In this document: positions 1 to 6,663 of the stretch, piece by piece
How the letters are laid out: the number at the start of each line of letters is the position of its first letter
Numbering within the stretch: the stretch's first letter is position 1
Origin: DATJYV01 sp035499415
GTDB taxonomy: Bacteria > Bacteroidota > Ignavibacteria > UBA10030
DNA length: 16,704 nt
NCBI GenBank assembly: GCA_035499415.1
Contig: DATJYV010000155.1
Coordinates: 1-16,704 of the forward strand
Reading direction: 5' to 3'
Position numbers and translations under genes: made by a program
The notes under the pieces: generated by a model
What the model was told of the DNA's origin: nothing
The model's database searches: none
What the model saw: only the letters and a program-made list of their open reading frames with translations

Positions 1-1148
1 GGTTTCTCGGGCTCCTGCTTCTCCGTTTTCTCCTTTTCGTGCGACGCTTGCGTCACCGTGTTGATCGGGATATCGATGCCGCGCCGGCGGAACGTCGGCT
101 CGTCGTACTTCTGAAGGTCTGCGGGCCCGGACGGAATCCGCTCGATCAGGTTTGCAGCCGGCCTGGGCTTTGGAAGCACCGTCGCCGCCTTTTTGTTAAA
201 TCCGGTTGCAATGACGGTGACCATGATATCTTCCGTCACGTTGTCGTCGATGACGGTTCCGAGGATGATGTTCGCCTCGTCTCCCGCCGCATCCTGAATG
301 ATCTTCGTCGCTTCGTCGATCTCCACGAGGCTCAAGCTCTTGCCGCCGGTAATATTAATGAGAATTCCCTGCGCACCGGCGATGGACACGCCTTCGAGCA
401 ACGGGCTCGAGATGGCGGCATGTGCCGCTTCCACTGCGCGATTTTCGCCGCTTGCGGTCCCCGAACCCATCAAGGCATCTCCCATCTCCTTCATGATCGT
501 CCGCACATCCGCAAAATCGACGTTAATGTATCCGGGAACCGTAATAACCTCCGATATCCCGCGCGTCGCGTTATGCAGAACCTTATTGCAAAGTTCGAAT
601 GCCTCCGTCACGGACGTCCGCCGATCGATGATGTCGAGCAGTTTCTGGTTCGGGATGACGATCAGCGTGTCGACATGTTTCTTGAGCTCTTCGATTCCAA
701 CTTCGGCCTGCATCATCCTCTTCCTGCCTTCGCTGGAGAAGGGCTTCGTCACGATGCCCACAACGAGCGCTCCCACACTCTTGGCGATATTTGCGACGAG
801 CGGCGCCCCGCCGGTTCCCGTCCCGCCTCCCATGCCGGCGGTGATGAACACCATGTCGGTGCCGCCAAGCGCCTGGGCGATCTCGTCGCGGTCTTCCTCG
901 ACGGCGCGGAATCCGACGCTGGGATCCGCTCCGGCGCCGAGGCCGCGTGTCAGATTCTTTCCGATCTGAATCTTCAGACTGGATTTGCTCCTTTCGAGCG
1001 CCTGCAGGTCCGTGTTGATGGCGACGAAATCAACTCCGACCAGCCCTTTGTCGATCATGCTGTTGATGGCGTTCCCGCCGCCTCCTCCCACTCCGACAAC
1101 ACGAATGTTGGCGCCGCGGCCGGAGGGCATATCGAGTTCTATAGGCAC
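1..1148 (-). CDS. ftsZ: Cell division protein FtsZ (3' end beyond window)
   Basis: This is the tubulin-like GTPase that polymerises into the cytoplasmic Z-ring and recruits the divisome. I translated it from the minus strand; 382 codons are present and the frame is still open at the window edge. Visible landmarks are the glycine-rich N-terminal nucleotide loop (VVGVGGGGGNA, residues about 17-27), the tubulin signature GGGTGTG (107-113) and a T7-loop segment, NVDFADV, that supplies the GTP-hydrolysing aspartates. After the globular domain the last roughly 25 visible residues are a Lys/Glu-rich linker. The C-terminal conserved peptide that binds FtsA is not in the window. The chosen start is GTG at 1148, because an AAAGGAG site lies 7 nt upstream. 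It is the last gene in the visible operon, separated from ftsA by 183 nt holding a repeat tract. Identity is very secure; only the 3' end is unknown. Confidence 0.97.
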   Translation of the reverse strand, partial: MPIELDMPSGRGANIRVVGVGGGGGNAINSMIDKGLVGVDFVAINTDLQALERSKSSLKIQIGKNLTRGLGAGADPSVGFRAVEEDRDEIAQALGGTDMVFITAGMGGGTGTGGAPLVANIAKSVGALVVGIVTKPFSSEGRKRMMQAEVGIEELKKHVDTLIVIPNQKLLDIIDRRTSVTEAFELCNKVLHNATRGISEVITVPGYINVDFADVRTIMKEMGDALMGSGTASGENRAVEAAHAAISSPLLEGVSIAGAQGILINITGGKSLSLVEIDEATKIIQDAAGDEANIILGTVIDDNVTEDIMVTVIATGFNKKAATVLPKPRPAANLIERIPSGPADLQKYDEPTFRRRGIDIPINTVTQASHEKEKTEKQEPEK

Positions 1149-1155
1149 GGTAGGT

Positions 1156-1162
1156 CTCCTTT
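1156..1162 (-). promoter_or_regulatory. ftsZ ribosome binding site
   Basis: On the minus strand this reads AAAGGAG, 7 nt before the GTG at 1148. It is one of the strongest Shine-Dalgarno matches in the window. It settles the GTG start of ftsZ over the in-frame ATG six codons further in. It directly abuts the heptamer repeat tract upstream. Confidence 0.8.
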
Positions 1163-1163
1163 G

Positions 1164-1290
1164 ATTATGTAATTGGGTGATTGGGTCATTTGATAATTTT
1201 GTATGTCCAAGTTCATGTAATGATTGAGTTGCGAGTTTCCAGTTTCCAGTTCCGAGATGCAGAGTTCAAAGTTCAGAGTTCGAACAATTG
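1164..1290. repeat. Degenerate heptamer-periodic repeat, ftsA-ftsZ gap
   Basis: On the plus strand this gap parses into consecutive 7-nt units with no phase break over at least 1225-1287: TGAGTTG, CGAGTTT, CCAGTTT, CCAGTTC, CGAGATG, CAGAGTT, CAAAGTT, CAGAGTT, CGAACAA. A second, more AT-rich block at 1169-1189 also has period 7 (GTAATTG, GGTGATT, GGGTCAT). The tract is clearly more AT-rich than the flanking genes. It shares a 14-nt exact word (1262-1275) and a 12-nt exact word (1233-1244) with the tract at 4276-4352. The 7-nt period is not a multiple of three, which argues against coding. The rest of the 183-nt gap (about 1291-1331) shows no convincing promoter or terminator. Confidence 0.8.
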
Positions 1291-1331
1291 GCACCCGACC
1301 ATTGAATCCTGTCGGCTGATCGCCGCTTGGC

Positions 1332-2570
1332 TCATAATTCATCGAACCAGGCCTTCATTCGTCGAAAGATGCTCGTCCCCTTTCCATTCTTCATGACGGC
1401 ATTGACCGCAGACCGGTCGCGATACTTTAGCTCGTGAATGACGAGCCCGACGCCGGTCGCGTATATCGGATTTTCGATCTCGCGCACAAGCCCTGCACCG
1501 AAGCCGGTTGGTATCCCGATCTTCACGGGCATCCCGAGGACTTCCTTTGCAAGTTCTGCCGTTCCCTTGATGAGCGATCCCCCGCCGGTGAGAACGACCC
1601 CCGCCGAGAGGTGCTTGGAATAGCCGGAGCGCTTGATCTCGAGCGAGGCGAATTCAAGGATCTCCTCCATGCGCGGCTGGATGACCTTGCACAGAAGTTT
1701 CTTGTCGATTTCGATGGGGGGACGTCCGCCGATGCCGGGAAGCAGGATCGGCTGGTTGTCGACAACCGCCGGCTCGTAAGCAAATCCGTGCTCCTGCTTC
1801 AGCCGTTCTGCCTGGTCGGTGAGAATGCCGAACCCTTTGCGTACATCGTCCGTCACTTTCTTCCCCGCGATGCCGATGACCGCCGTGTGCCGGATGGTCC
1901 GTTCCTCGAACACCGCGAGGTCGGTCGTTCCGCCCCCGATGTCGAGGAGGGCGACGCCGACTTCCTTTTCCTCGTCTTCCAGTACCGCGTAACTCGATGC
2001 GAGCGGCTCCAGGACCATGTCGTTCACCTGGAGGCCGGCACGCTGGACACATTTGTAAATGTTCTGCGCCGCCGTGACAAGCCCGGTAATGATGTGGACA
2101 ACGGCCTCCATGCGTACCCCGGACATTCCCACGGGGTCGTAGATTCCGTCCTGCCCGTCGACGATAAACTGCTGGGGAATGACGTGGATGATCTTCCGGT
2201 CGAGCGGCAACGCGACCCGCTTCGTATCTTCGATGAGCCGCTCCACATCCTCCTGCGTGATTTCGTTCTCGGGCCGGCTGATCGCGACGACGCCGCGACT
2301 CTGGATGCTCTGAATGTGGTCGCCGGCAATTCCGACCGTCACCGTGCCGATCTTGAGGCCCGATTGCGCCTCCGCTTCCTGCACCGCCAGCTGGATGGAG
2401 CGCACCGTTTTCTCAATGTTGGTCACGACGCCGCGGGTCAGGCCGTCCGAAGTGCTTCTTCCAATCCCGAGAATCTTCAGTTTTCCCGGGCGATTTTCGT
2501 CCGGCGACGCGACGATCGCGCACACCTTTGTCGTTCCAATGTCCAATCCTACGGCAATATCCGGTTCCAT
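1332..2570 (-). CDS. ftsA: Cell division protein FtsA
   Basis: FtsA is an actin-fold ATPase that tethers FtsZ filaments to the inner membrane face and links them to FtsQ/L/I/W. The 412-residue protein, a usual length, starts with the phosphate-1 loop DIGTTKV (10-16). The FtsA-specific 1C domain lies at about 84-160, and the phosphate-2 loop LLDIGGGTTDLAVF at 208-221. An adenosine-loop segment, VVLTGGGSLIKG, lies at about 325-336. The end is an amphipathic helix (SIFRRMKAWFDEL, 400-412) that fits the membrane-targeting sequence, on a short linker. The ATG at 2570 has GAGAGG about 9 nt upstream. ftsQ ends 33 nt upstream and ftsZ starts 183 nt downstream. The ftsQ-ftsA-ftsZ order is the classic one, so the assignment is firm. 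Confidence 0.97.
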   Translation of the reverse strand: MEPDIAVGLDIGTTKVCAIVASPDENRPGKLKILGIGRSTSDGLTRGVVTNIEKTVRSIQLAVQEAEAQSGLKIGTVTVGIAGDHIQSIQSRGVVAISRPENEITQEDVERLIEDTKRVALPLDRKIIHVIPQQFIVDGQDGIYDPVGMSGVRMEAVVHIITGLVTAAQNIYKCVQRAGLQVNDMVLEPLASSYAVLEDEEKEVGVALLDIGGGTTDLAVFEERTIRHTAVIGIAGKKVTDDVRKGFGILTDQAERLKQEHGFAYEPAVVDNQPILLPGIGGRPPIEIDKKLLCKVIQPRMEEILEFASLEIKRSGYSKHLSAGVVLTGGGSLIKGTAELAKEVLGMPVKIGIPTGFGAGLVREIENPIYATGVGLVIHELKYRDRSAVNAVMKNGKGTSIFRRMKAWFDEL

Positions 2571-2603
2571 GTCCTTGATCCTCTCGTATTCAAATAATTC
2601 GAT

Positions 2604-3353
2604 TCACGATGCGCGACGCTGATTCCAGCGCACGACAACCTGGTCTGCGAACCGGAGGTCGATATATCTGAGATCCTCCGTACCGCGAACACGTACTACC
2701 TGATTCCAAAACGCCTCGAGCCGCAAAAGCTTGTCTGTAATTTCTCCACGTCCGAAGATCACCGGGACCGCTCCCTCTGCCGTGACCAGGACGATGTCAC
2801 CGCCGTTCCGGACCTGAACCTCGGAGATTTGATGGGACAAATCCAGGTTGACGAGTTTCAGCATCCGAAGAATGGTCAGCGCTTCGCGGACGTCGTCCTG
2901 CCCGACCGTTGTGCCGAGCTTCAAGGGTACGTTGTCGGATATGCCGCTGATGACCGGCAGGTCGAAGAGCGCTTTCGAAATCGAGCGGGGAAGGATGACG
3001 CCGTCTTCGTCGAGGTAGACGAAGTCCGGACGATTCACCAGTGCGACCGGTTTCCGTTCGTTGACGGTGATCCGGATTGCAGAAGGCAGATCCCGTTCGA
3101 CGACTGCGGACTTGACATAATGATGACTTTCGACATTCCGCCGAACCGCCGTCAGGTCGACGTCGTACAGCATCGTTCCCGGCTGGATCTGCGCAAGCTG
3201 GACGACTTCGTTCGTCTGGACGATGCGGTTGCCGACGACCACCACGGTTTTCACGCCCAGGCCGCGCTTCCAGAGGTTCGCCGAGGCGATCGCCGCGACT
3301 GCGAGGATCGCGATGACACCGAACTTCAATTGCTTCTTCCTGAAGTCTCTCAT
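2604..3353 (-). CDS. ftsQ: Cell division protein FtsQ/DivIB
   Basis: This is a bitopic membrane protein that scaffolds the FtsQ-FtsL-FtsB subcomplex and connects it to the septal synthase FtsW-FtsI. The 249 residues show a short basic cytoplasmic N-terminus (RKKQLK), one transmembrane segment at about 11-28, and then a POTRA domain at about 34-103 (VKTVVVVGN...VVERDLPSAIRITVNERKPVALV). A beta-rich FtsQ C-terminal domain extends to the end. The WxxxxLDLR-like FtsQ signature is recognisable near the C-terminus as RYIDLRFADQVVVRW. The start ATG overlaps the murB stop by 4 nt (ATGA), indicating translational coupling. FtsQ is poorly conserved in sequence, but topology, POTRA domain and position between murB and ftsA make it secure. 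Confidence 0.94.
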   Translation of the reverse strand: MRDFRKKQLKFGVIAILAVAAIASANLWKRGLGVKTVVVVGNRIVQTNEVVQLAQIQPGTMLYDVDLTAVRRNVESHHYVKSAVVERDLPSAIRITVNERKPVALVNRPDFVYLDEDGVILPRSISKALFDLPVISGISDNVPLKLGTTVGQDDVREALTILRMLKLVNLDLSHQISEVQVRNGGDIVLVTAEGAVPVIFGRGEITDKLLRLEAFWNQVVRVRGTEDLRYIDLRFADQVVVRWNQRRAS

Positions 3354-4267
3354 ACGGCCTTTTCCGTCTGCTCCTGCGGGAAGCCCAGAAGCTTGACCTC
3401 CAGCTCCAGCATGATCCCGGTGTTCTGGTACACGGTGCGTCGTGCAAGCTCGATCAACCGGACGACGTCGGCGGCTTTTGCATTGCCGAGGTTCACGATG
3501 AAATTTGCATGCTTTTCCGAGATCTGCGCATCGCCGATCCGTTTCCCTTTGAGCCCCGCCTGCTCGATAAGCCGCGCCGCAAAAGTGTTGGCCGGGTTTT
3601 TGAACATGCTTCCGGAATTCGGCAGCTCCAGCGGCTGCGATTCATTGCGCCGAAGGATCAGCTCCCGCCTTTTCCGTATCAATTCTTCCTTATCTGCGAA
3701 GGGAAGGTCAAACGTGGCGCTGAGGACAACGTCCCCCACGAAGCCCGATTTTCTGTACGCGAATTGCGCGTCGGCCTTCGGTACAGTACGAACGTCGGCA
3801 TCGCGCAGCACTTCGACGCCGACGATGTGGTCGGAGATCTCGCCTCCGTGTGCTCCGGCGTTCATGACGACAGCTCCTCCGACAGTCCCGGGAATGCCCG
3901 CAAGCATTTCGACCCCGCCCCGGCTGTTCTGGATGCAAAAGTCGACGAACTTGTTCAGCCGTACTCCCGACTCTGCATACACCATCGGTCCATCCAGTCG
4001 GAGAGCCGAGACTCCCGTTTCCATATTGATCACGGCGCCGCGAACCCCCTCGTCACTCACCACGAGATTGCTCCCGCGGCCGATGACCATGTACGGAACG
4101 CCGATTTCCTGAAGGTAACGGACCGTCGAAACCATATCCGTCTTGTCCGATGGCTCGATGTAGCACTCGGCCGAGCCGCCGACCCGCATCGATGTGTACT
4201 TCCCAAGCGGCTCGTTCATCGCCACGTTGCCGCGGACGACACGTTTGATATTATCGAATGACATCAT
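3350..4267 (-). CDS. murB: UDP-N-acetylenolpyruvoylglucosamine reductase MurB
   Basis: MurB is a cytoplasmic FAD enzyme that reduces UDP-GlcNAc-enolpyruvate to UDP-MurNAc with NADPH. From the ATG at 4267 it is 305 residues. Motifs are KYTSMRVGG (23-31), the FAD-binding GRGSNLVVSDEG (63-74), AGIPGTVGGAVVMNAGAHG (123-141), YRKSGF (171-176) and NSGSMFKNP (217-225), whose S220 matches the catalytic serine. E290 in LELEVKLLG matches the catalytic glutamate. The length near 300 suits a type II-like MurB, though I did not align it. The frame stays open to a TTG at 4294, but that extension is translated repeat sequence. The usual MurB N-terminus fits the start at 4267 (or the adjacent ATG at 4264). 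No Shine-Dalgarno is visible. It overlaps ftsQ by 4 nt. Confidence 0.95.
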   Translation of the reverse strand: MMSFDNIKRVVRGNVAMNEPLGKYTSMRVGGSAECYIEPSDKTDMVSTVRYLQEIGVPYMVIGRGSNLVVSDEGVRGAVINMETGVSALRLDGPMVYAESGVRLNKFVDFCIQNSRGGVEMLAGIPGTVGGAVVMNAGAHGGEISDHIVGVEVLRDADVRTVPKADAQFAYRKSGFVGDVVLSATFDLPFADKEELIRKRRELILRRNESQPLELPNSGSMFKNPANTFAARLIEQAGLKGKRIGDAQISEKHANFIVNLGNAKAADVVRLIELARRTVYQNTGIMLELEVKLLGFPQEQTEKAV

Positions 4268-4275
4268 GGAAAACG

Positions 4276-4352
4276 TTTCGAGATTCGAGTTCAAAGTTCA
4301 AAGGTTCGAGTTTCCAGTTACGAGTGTTGGATTTTGGGTTTTAAACTTCTTT
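4276..4352. repeat. Degenerate heptamer-periodic repeat, murC-murB gap
   Basis: On the plus strand eleven consecutive 7-nt units run in one phase: TTTCGAG, ATTCGAG, TTCAAAG, TTCAAAG, GTTCGAG, TTTCCAG, TTACGAG, TGTTGGA, TTTTGGG, TTTTAAA, CTTCTTT. The early units fit NTTCRAG. The tract shares GAGTTCAAAGTTCA (4287-4300) and GAGTTTCCAGTT (4308-4319) with the tract near ftsZ, in the same orientation but in the opposite order. It fills most of the 117-nt gap between the murC stop and murB start and comes within 8 nt of the murB ATG. The remaining part of the gap (4353-4384) shows nothing I can name. Confidence 0.85.
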
Positions 4353-4384
4353 TGCCATATCCTCTTCTGCGTTCCGCCAGCCGC

Positions 4385-5776
4385 CTATTTCTTCCCATCA
4401 CCACGCATCTGCCTCAGAAAATCTTCGCCGTACTTCCATATGTCTCCGGCCCCCATCGTGATGACGATATCCCCCGTCTTCACGATTGATTTCAGAAAAC
4501 CCGGAACGGCTTTCTTATCCTGCACGTAGTGAACTTCCTTGTGGCCGAATTGCTTCGCCGCGTTGGCGATAAGCTCGCCCGTGATGCCCTGAATCGGCTC
4601 CTCGCGGGCTGGATACACATCCGTCACGACGAGAACATCCGACAGGAGAAACGACTTACCGAACTCCTCGTAGAAATCACGCGTCCGGGAGAACAGATGA
4701 GGTTGAAAGACGCAGACGACGCGGCGGCGCCATCCGGACTTTGCACCGAGCAATGTCGCCCGGCACTCCGTCGGATGGTGTGCGTAATCGTCGTAGACGG
4801 CGATGCCGCCGACCTCTCCTTTTTTCTCCCACCGACGATAGACGCCGGCGAACCGCTCGATGCCCGATTTGATCTTTGCAAAGGGGATGTTCAGCTCCAG
4901 TCCGACGGCAATCGCCGCGAGTGAATTCCGAACATTATGTTTTCCCGGGACCTGGAGGGTGATTGGACCGAGCTCCTGGCCGCGACGGACAAGCGTGTAG
5001 GAGGATGTATTATCCTTGTGTCTGATGTCCACGGCCTGGACATCCGCCTGGGGATTGAGCCCGTACGTGATGACTTTTTTCGTGTCCATGGTCGGCATGA
5101 TGTCGAGCAATGCCGGTTCGTCGAGGCAGAGGACGATGAAACCGTAGAACGCCACTTTCCCTGCGAACTGAATGAAGGCGCCCTTGATGTCCTCCAGGTC
5201 TCGATAGCAATCAAGATGGTCGGTCTCGAGCGTCGTCAGCACGGCAATCGTGGGGGTGATGGAAAGGAAGGACCGGTCAAACTCGTCCGCCTCGACGACG
5301 ATGAATTCTCCATGTCCGAGCCGCGCGTTGGTTCCGCCGAGCCCGCTCAATTTTCCTCCAACGATCACGGTTGGGTCGAGGTCTCCTTCCATGAGCACAA
5401 TTCCGATCATCGACGTCGTCGTGGTTTTTCCGTGCGTCCCGGCAATTCCAATGCCGTACTTCAGGCGCATGACCTCCGCGAGCATTTCGGCGCGCCGAAC
5501 GACCGGAATCTTCCTGCGCCGCGCTTCCGCAACTTCCGGGTTATCATGCTGGACGGCGGAGGAGTAGACGAGCGTGTCCACGTCCCCCTTCAGGTTCTCC
5601 GCGCGATGTCCCTCAAAAACGGCCGCACCCATCTTCTGAAGCCGCTCCGTCACTTCGGAGAGGGCCCGGTCCGACCCGCTCACCTGGAACCCCTGGTCCA
5701 GCAGAATCTCCGCAATGCCGCTCATCCCGATGCCGCCGATGCCGACGAAATGAATTTTCCTGATCGATCGAAACAT
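4385..5776 (-). CDS. murC: UDP-N-acetylmuramate--L-alanine ligase MurC
   Basis: MurC is the cytoplasmic ATP-dependent ligase that adds L-alanine, the first stem residue, to UDP-MurNAc. The 463 residues are family-typical. The N-terminal UDP-binding domain opens with HFVGIGGIGMSG (9-20). The ATP P-loop is GTHGKTTTT (113-121), with the MurC-type His after GT. Further motifs are VVEADEFDRSFL, TTLETDHLDCY, GKHNVRNSLAA and YDDYAHHPTE, a strong MurC signature. It is not fused to ddl or murB, as it is in some bacteria. The ATG at 5776 lies 5 nt after the stop of the TSUP-like gene and has no obvious Shine-Dalgarno, so it may depend on coupling to that gene. It ends 117 nt before murB, with a repeat tract in the gap. 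Confidence 0.97.
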   Translation of the reverse strand: MFRSIRKIHFVGIGGIGMSGIAEILLDQGFQVSGSDRALSEVTERLQKMGAAVFEGHRAENLKGDVDTLVYSSAVQHDNPEVAEARRRKIPVVRRAEMLAEVMRLKYGIGIAGTHGKTTTTSMIGIVLMEGDLDPTVIVGGKLSGLGGTNARLGHGEFIVVEADEFDRSFLSITPTIAVLTTLETDHLDCYRDLEDIKGAFIQFAGKVAFYGFIVLCLDEPALLDIMPTMDTKKVITYGLNPQADVQAVDIRHKDNTSSYTLVRRGQELGPITLQVPGKHNVRNSLAAIAVGLELNIPFAKIKSGIERFAGVYRRWEKKGEVGGIAVYDDYAHHPTECRATLLGAKSGWRRRVVCVFQPHLFSRTRDFYEEFGKSFLLSDVLVVTDVYPAREEPIQGITGELIANAAKQFGHKEVHYVQDKKAVPGFLKSIVKTGDIVITMGAGDIWKYGEDFLRQMRGDGKK

Positions 5777-5781
5777 GTTTG

Positions 5782-6150
5782 TTATTTGCCGAGAATCATC
5801 CTGAGAGAGACGAGAAACAGAAAAACGCCGAACACTTTTCGAAGCACTTCATCTGAAATATGATTCACCACCGCGCCCCCGAGGTATCCGCCGGCGAAGA
5901 ATCCGAGGCAAAGGATTCCCGCGACTTTGAGGTTCATGTTACCGGCCTGGTAGTACTGCCACGCCGCAAGAAGGCCGATGGGGGGAATCAGCATGCCGAG
6001 CGTGGTTCCCTGCGCCATGTGCTGGCTCCATCCGTACATGTAGACGAGGACGGGGATGACGAAAACCGCGCCGCCGATGCCGAGAATTCCGCTGAGAATA
6101 CCGGCGACGATCCCGACGGCAACGAAACTAAGAACTTGCATGGGCGCCAT
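5782..6150 (-). CDS. Half-size TauE/SafE (TSUP) family membrane protein
   Basis: This is a 122-residue, very hydrophobic protein resembling one repeat unit of the TSUP (TauE/SafE, DUF81) family. It carries the family-like N-terminal pattern VAGILSGILGIGGAVFVIPVLV (about 15-36). About four membrane segments follow: 6-28, 28-38 with 50-66, 76-95 and 103-120. Full-length TSUP proteins are about 250 residues with two such halves, so this one would need to dimerise to form a transporter. That is inference. Some full-length members export sulfite or organosulfonates, but nothing here identifies a substrate. The ATG at 6150 is chosen because GGAGGAG lies 7 nt upstream. It sits between the PH-like gene (24-nt gap) and murC (5-nt gap), so it is co-transcribed with dcw genes, although it is not a usual dcw member. 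Confidence 0.82.
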   Translation of the reverse strand: MAPMQVLSFVAVGIVAGILSGILGIGGAVFVIPVLVYMYGWSQHMAQGTTLGMLIPPIGLLAAWQYYQAGNMNLKVAGILCLGFFAGGYLGGAVVNHISDEVLRKVFGVFLFLVSLRMILGK

Positions 6151-6157
6151 GCGTCTG

Positions 6158-6164
6158 CTCCTCC
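6158..6164 (-). promoter_or_regulatory. Ribosome binding site of TSUP-like gene
   Basis: The minus strand reads GGAGGAG, 7 nt before the ATG at 6150. It decides that start over the in-frame ATG at 6141. It is one of the best Shine-Dalgarno matches in the window, so this non-dcw gene seems to have strong independent initiation. Confidence 0.75.
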
Positions 6165-6174
6165 GCAGTGAGGG

Positions 6175-6663
6175 TTATGAATTCAATCCGAACCGGCGGT
6201 GGCCCCGCCGCGGTACCTGCTCGGCGATGCGATCCATTTCGGCGACGAGCTCACGGTCGCGTTCGTAACGGCCGACGCGGATGCGGAATGCCCGGCGGCG
6301 ACCCTGGACCTTGATCGAAATCTGCTGAAACCTTCCAGCCGTCTGTACCAACCGTTCGCGGCCGATGTGAATCCATTCGATATCGCTCAGCGGAATTTCC
6401 CGGTCGCGGTGGCGCGCATGAAAAATGATCCGGTCCTGTTCGACGATCAGCTGTCGATTGCGGTAAAGATTCAGGCCGAGTGTGATGATGGCGATCGCAA
6501 AAAAAAGGATGATGATGTAGACGATTGGGTCGCGAAACACGAAATTGAACTGGTCTTCGATAAAACTTCCCTTGATTCCCGCGTACAGGATAAGCGTCAG
6601 GAGATAGATGAGCGTCTGCTGATAATAGAAATCGAGCTTGTATCGAAATACTTTCGTCATCAT
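6175..6663 (-). CDS. Hypothetical two-helix membrane protein with PH-like domain
   Basis: I do not recognise this gene as a named family. The 162 residues hold two hydrophobic segments, about 17-31 and 47-67, joined by a short loop. A soluble domain follows with alternating strands and charged turns (LIVEQDRIIFHARHRDREIPLSDI, ISIKVQGRRRAFRIRVGRYERDRELVAEMDRIAEQV). This two-TM plus beta-rich arrangement, with an L..DI-type strand turn and a final helix, resembles bacterial PH-like (bPH/YdbT-like) membrane proteins. That is a fold-level impression only. The C-terminus is Arg-rich. The start lies inside the murG stop: on the minus strand ATGATGA holds ATG (6663), TGA (the murG stop) and a second in-frame ATG (6660). 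Translation is therefore probably coupled to murG. It could be an envelope or division accessory factor, but nothing proves it. Confidence 0.78.
   Translation of the reverse strand: MMTKVFRYKLDFYYQQTLIYLLTLILYAGIKGSFIEDQFNFVFRDPIVYIIILFFAIAIITLGLNLYRNRQLIVEQDRIIFHARHRDREIPLSDIEWIHIGRERLVQTAGRFQQISIKVQGRRRAFRIRVGRYERDRELVAEMDRIAEQVPRRGHRRFGLNS

Noticed and set aside
1312..1326. A small inverted repeat (CGGC...GCCG) after ftsA, considered as a terminator.
   Set aside because: The stem is only 4 bp and no T-run follows, so it does not support a terminator. ftsZ most likely remains in the operon.
1291..1331. A possible ftsZ promoter in the ftsA-ftsZ gap.
   Set aside because: Neither a spaced -35/-10 pair nor a Bacteroidota-type -33/-7 pair could be read convincingly on the minus strand.
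1139..1342. A 67-codon minus-strand frame spanning the ftsA-ftsZ gap, starting near the ftsA stop.
   Set aside because: It is mostly translated 7-nt repeat, overlaps the ftsZ start out of frame, and has no protein-like motif.
1164..4352. The two repeat tracts considered as a CRISPR array or mobile-element ends.
   Set aside because: The units are 7 nt, contiguous and degenerate. There are no spacers, no long inverted ends and no transposase gene.
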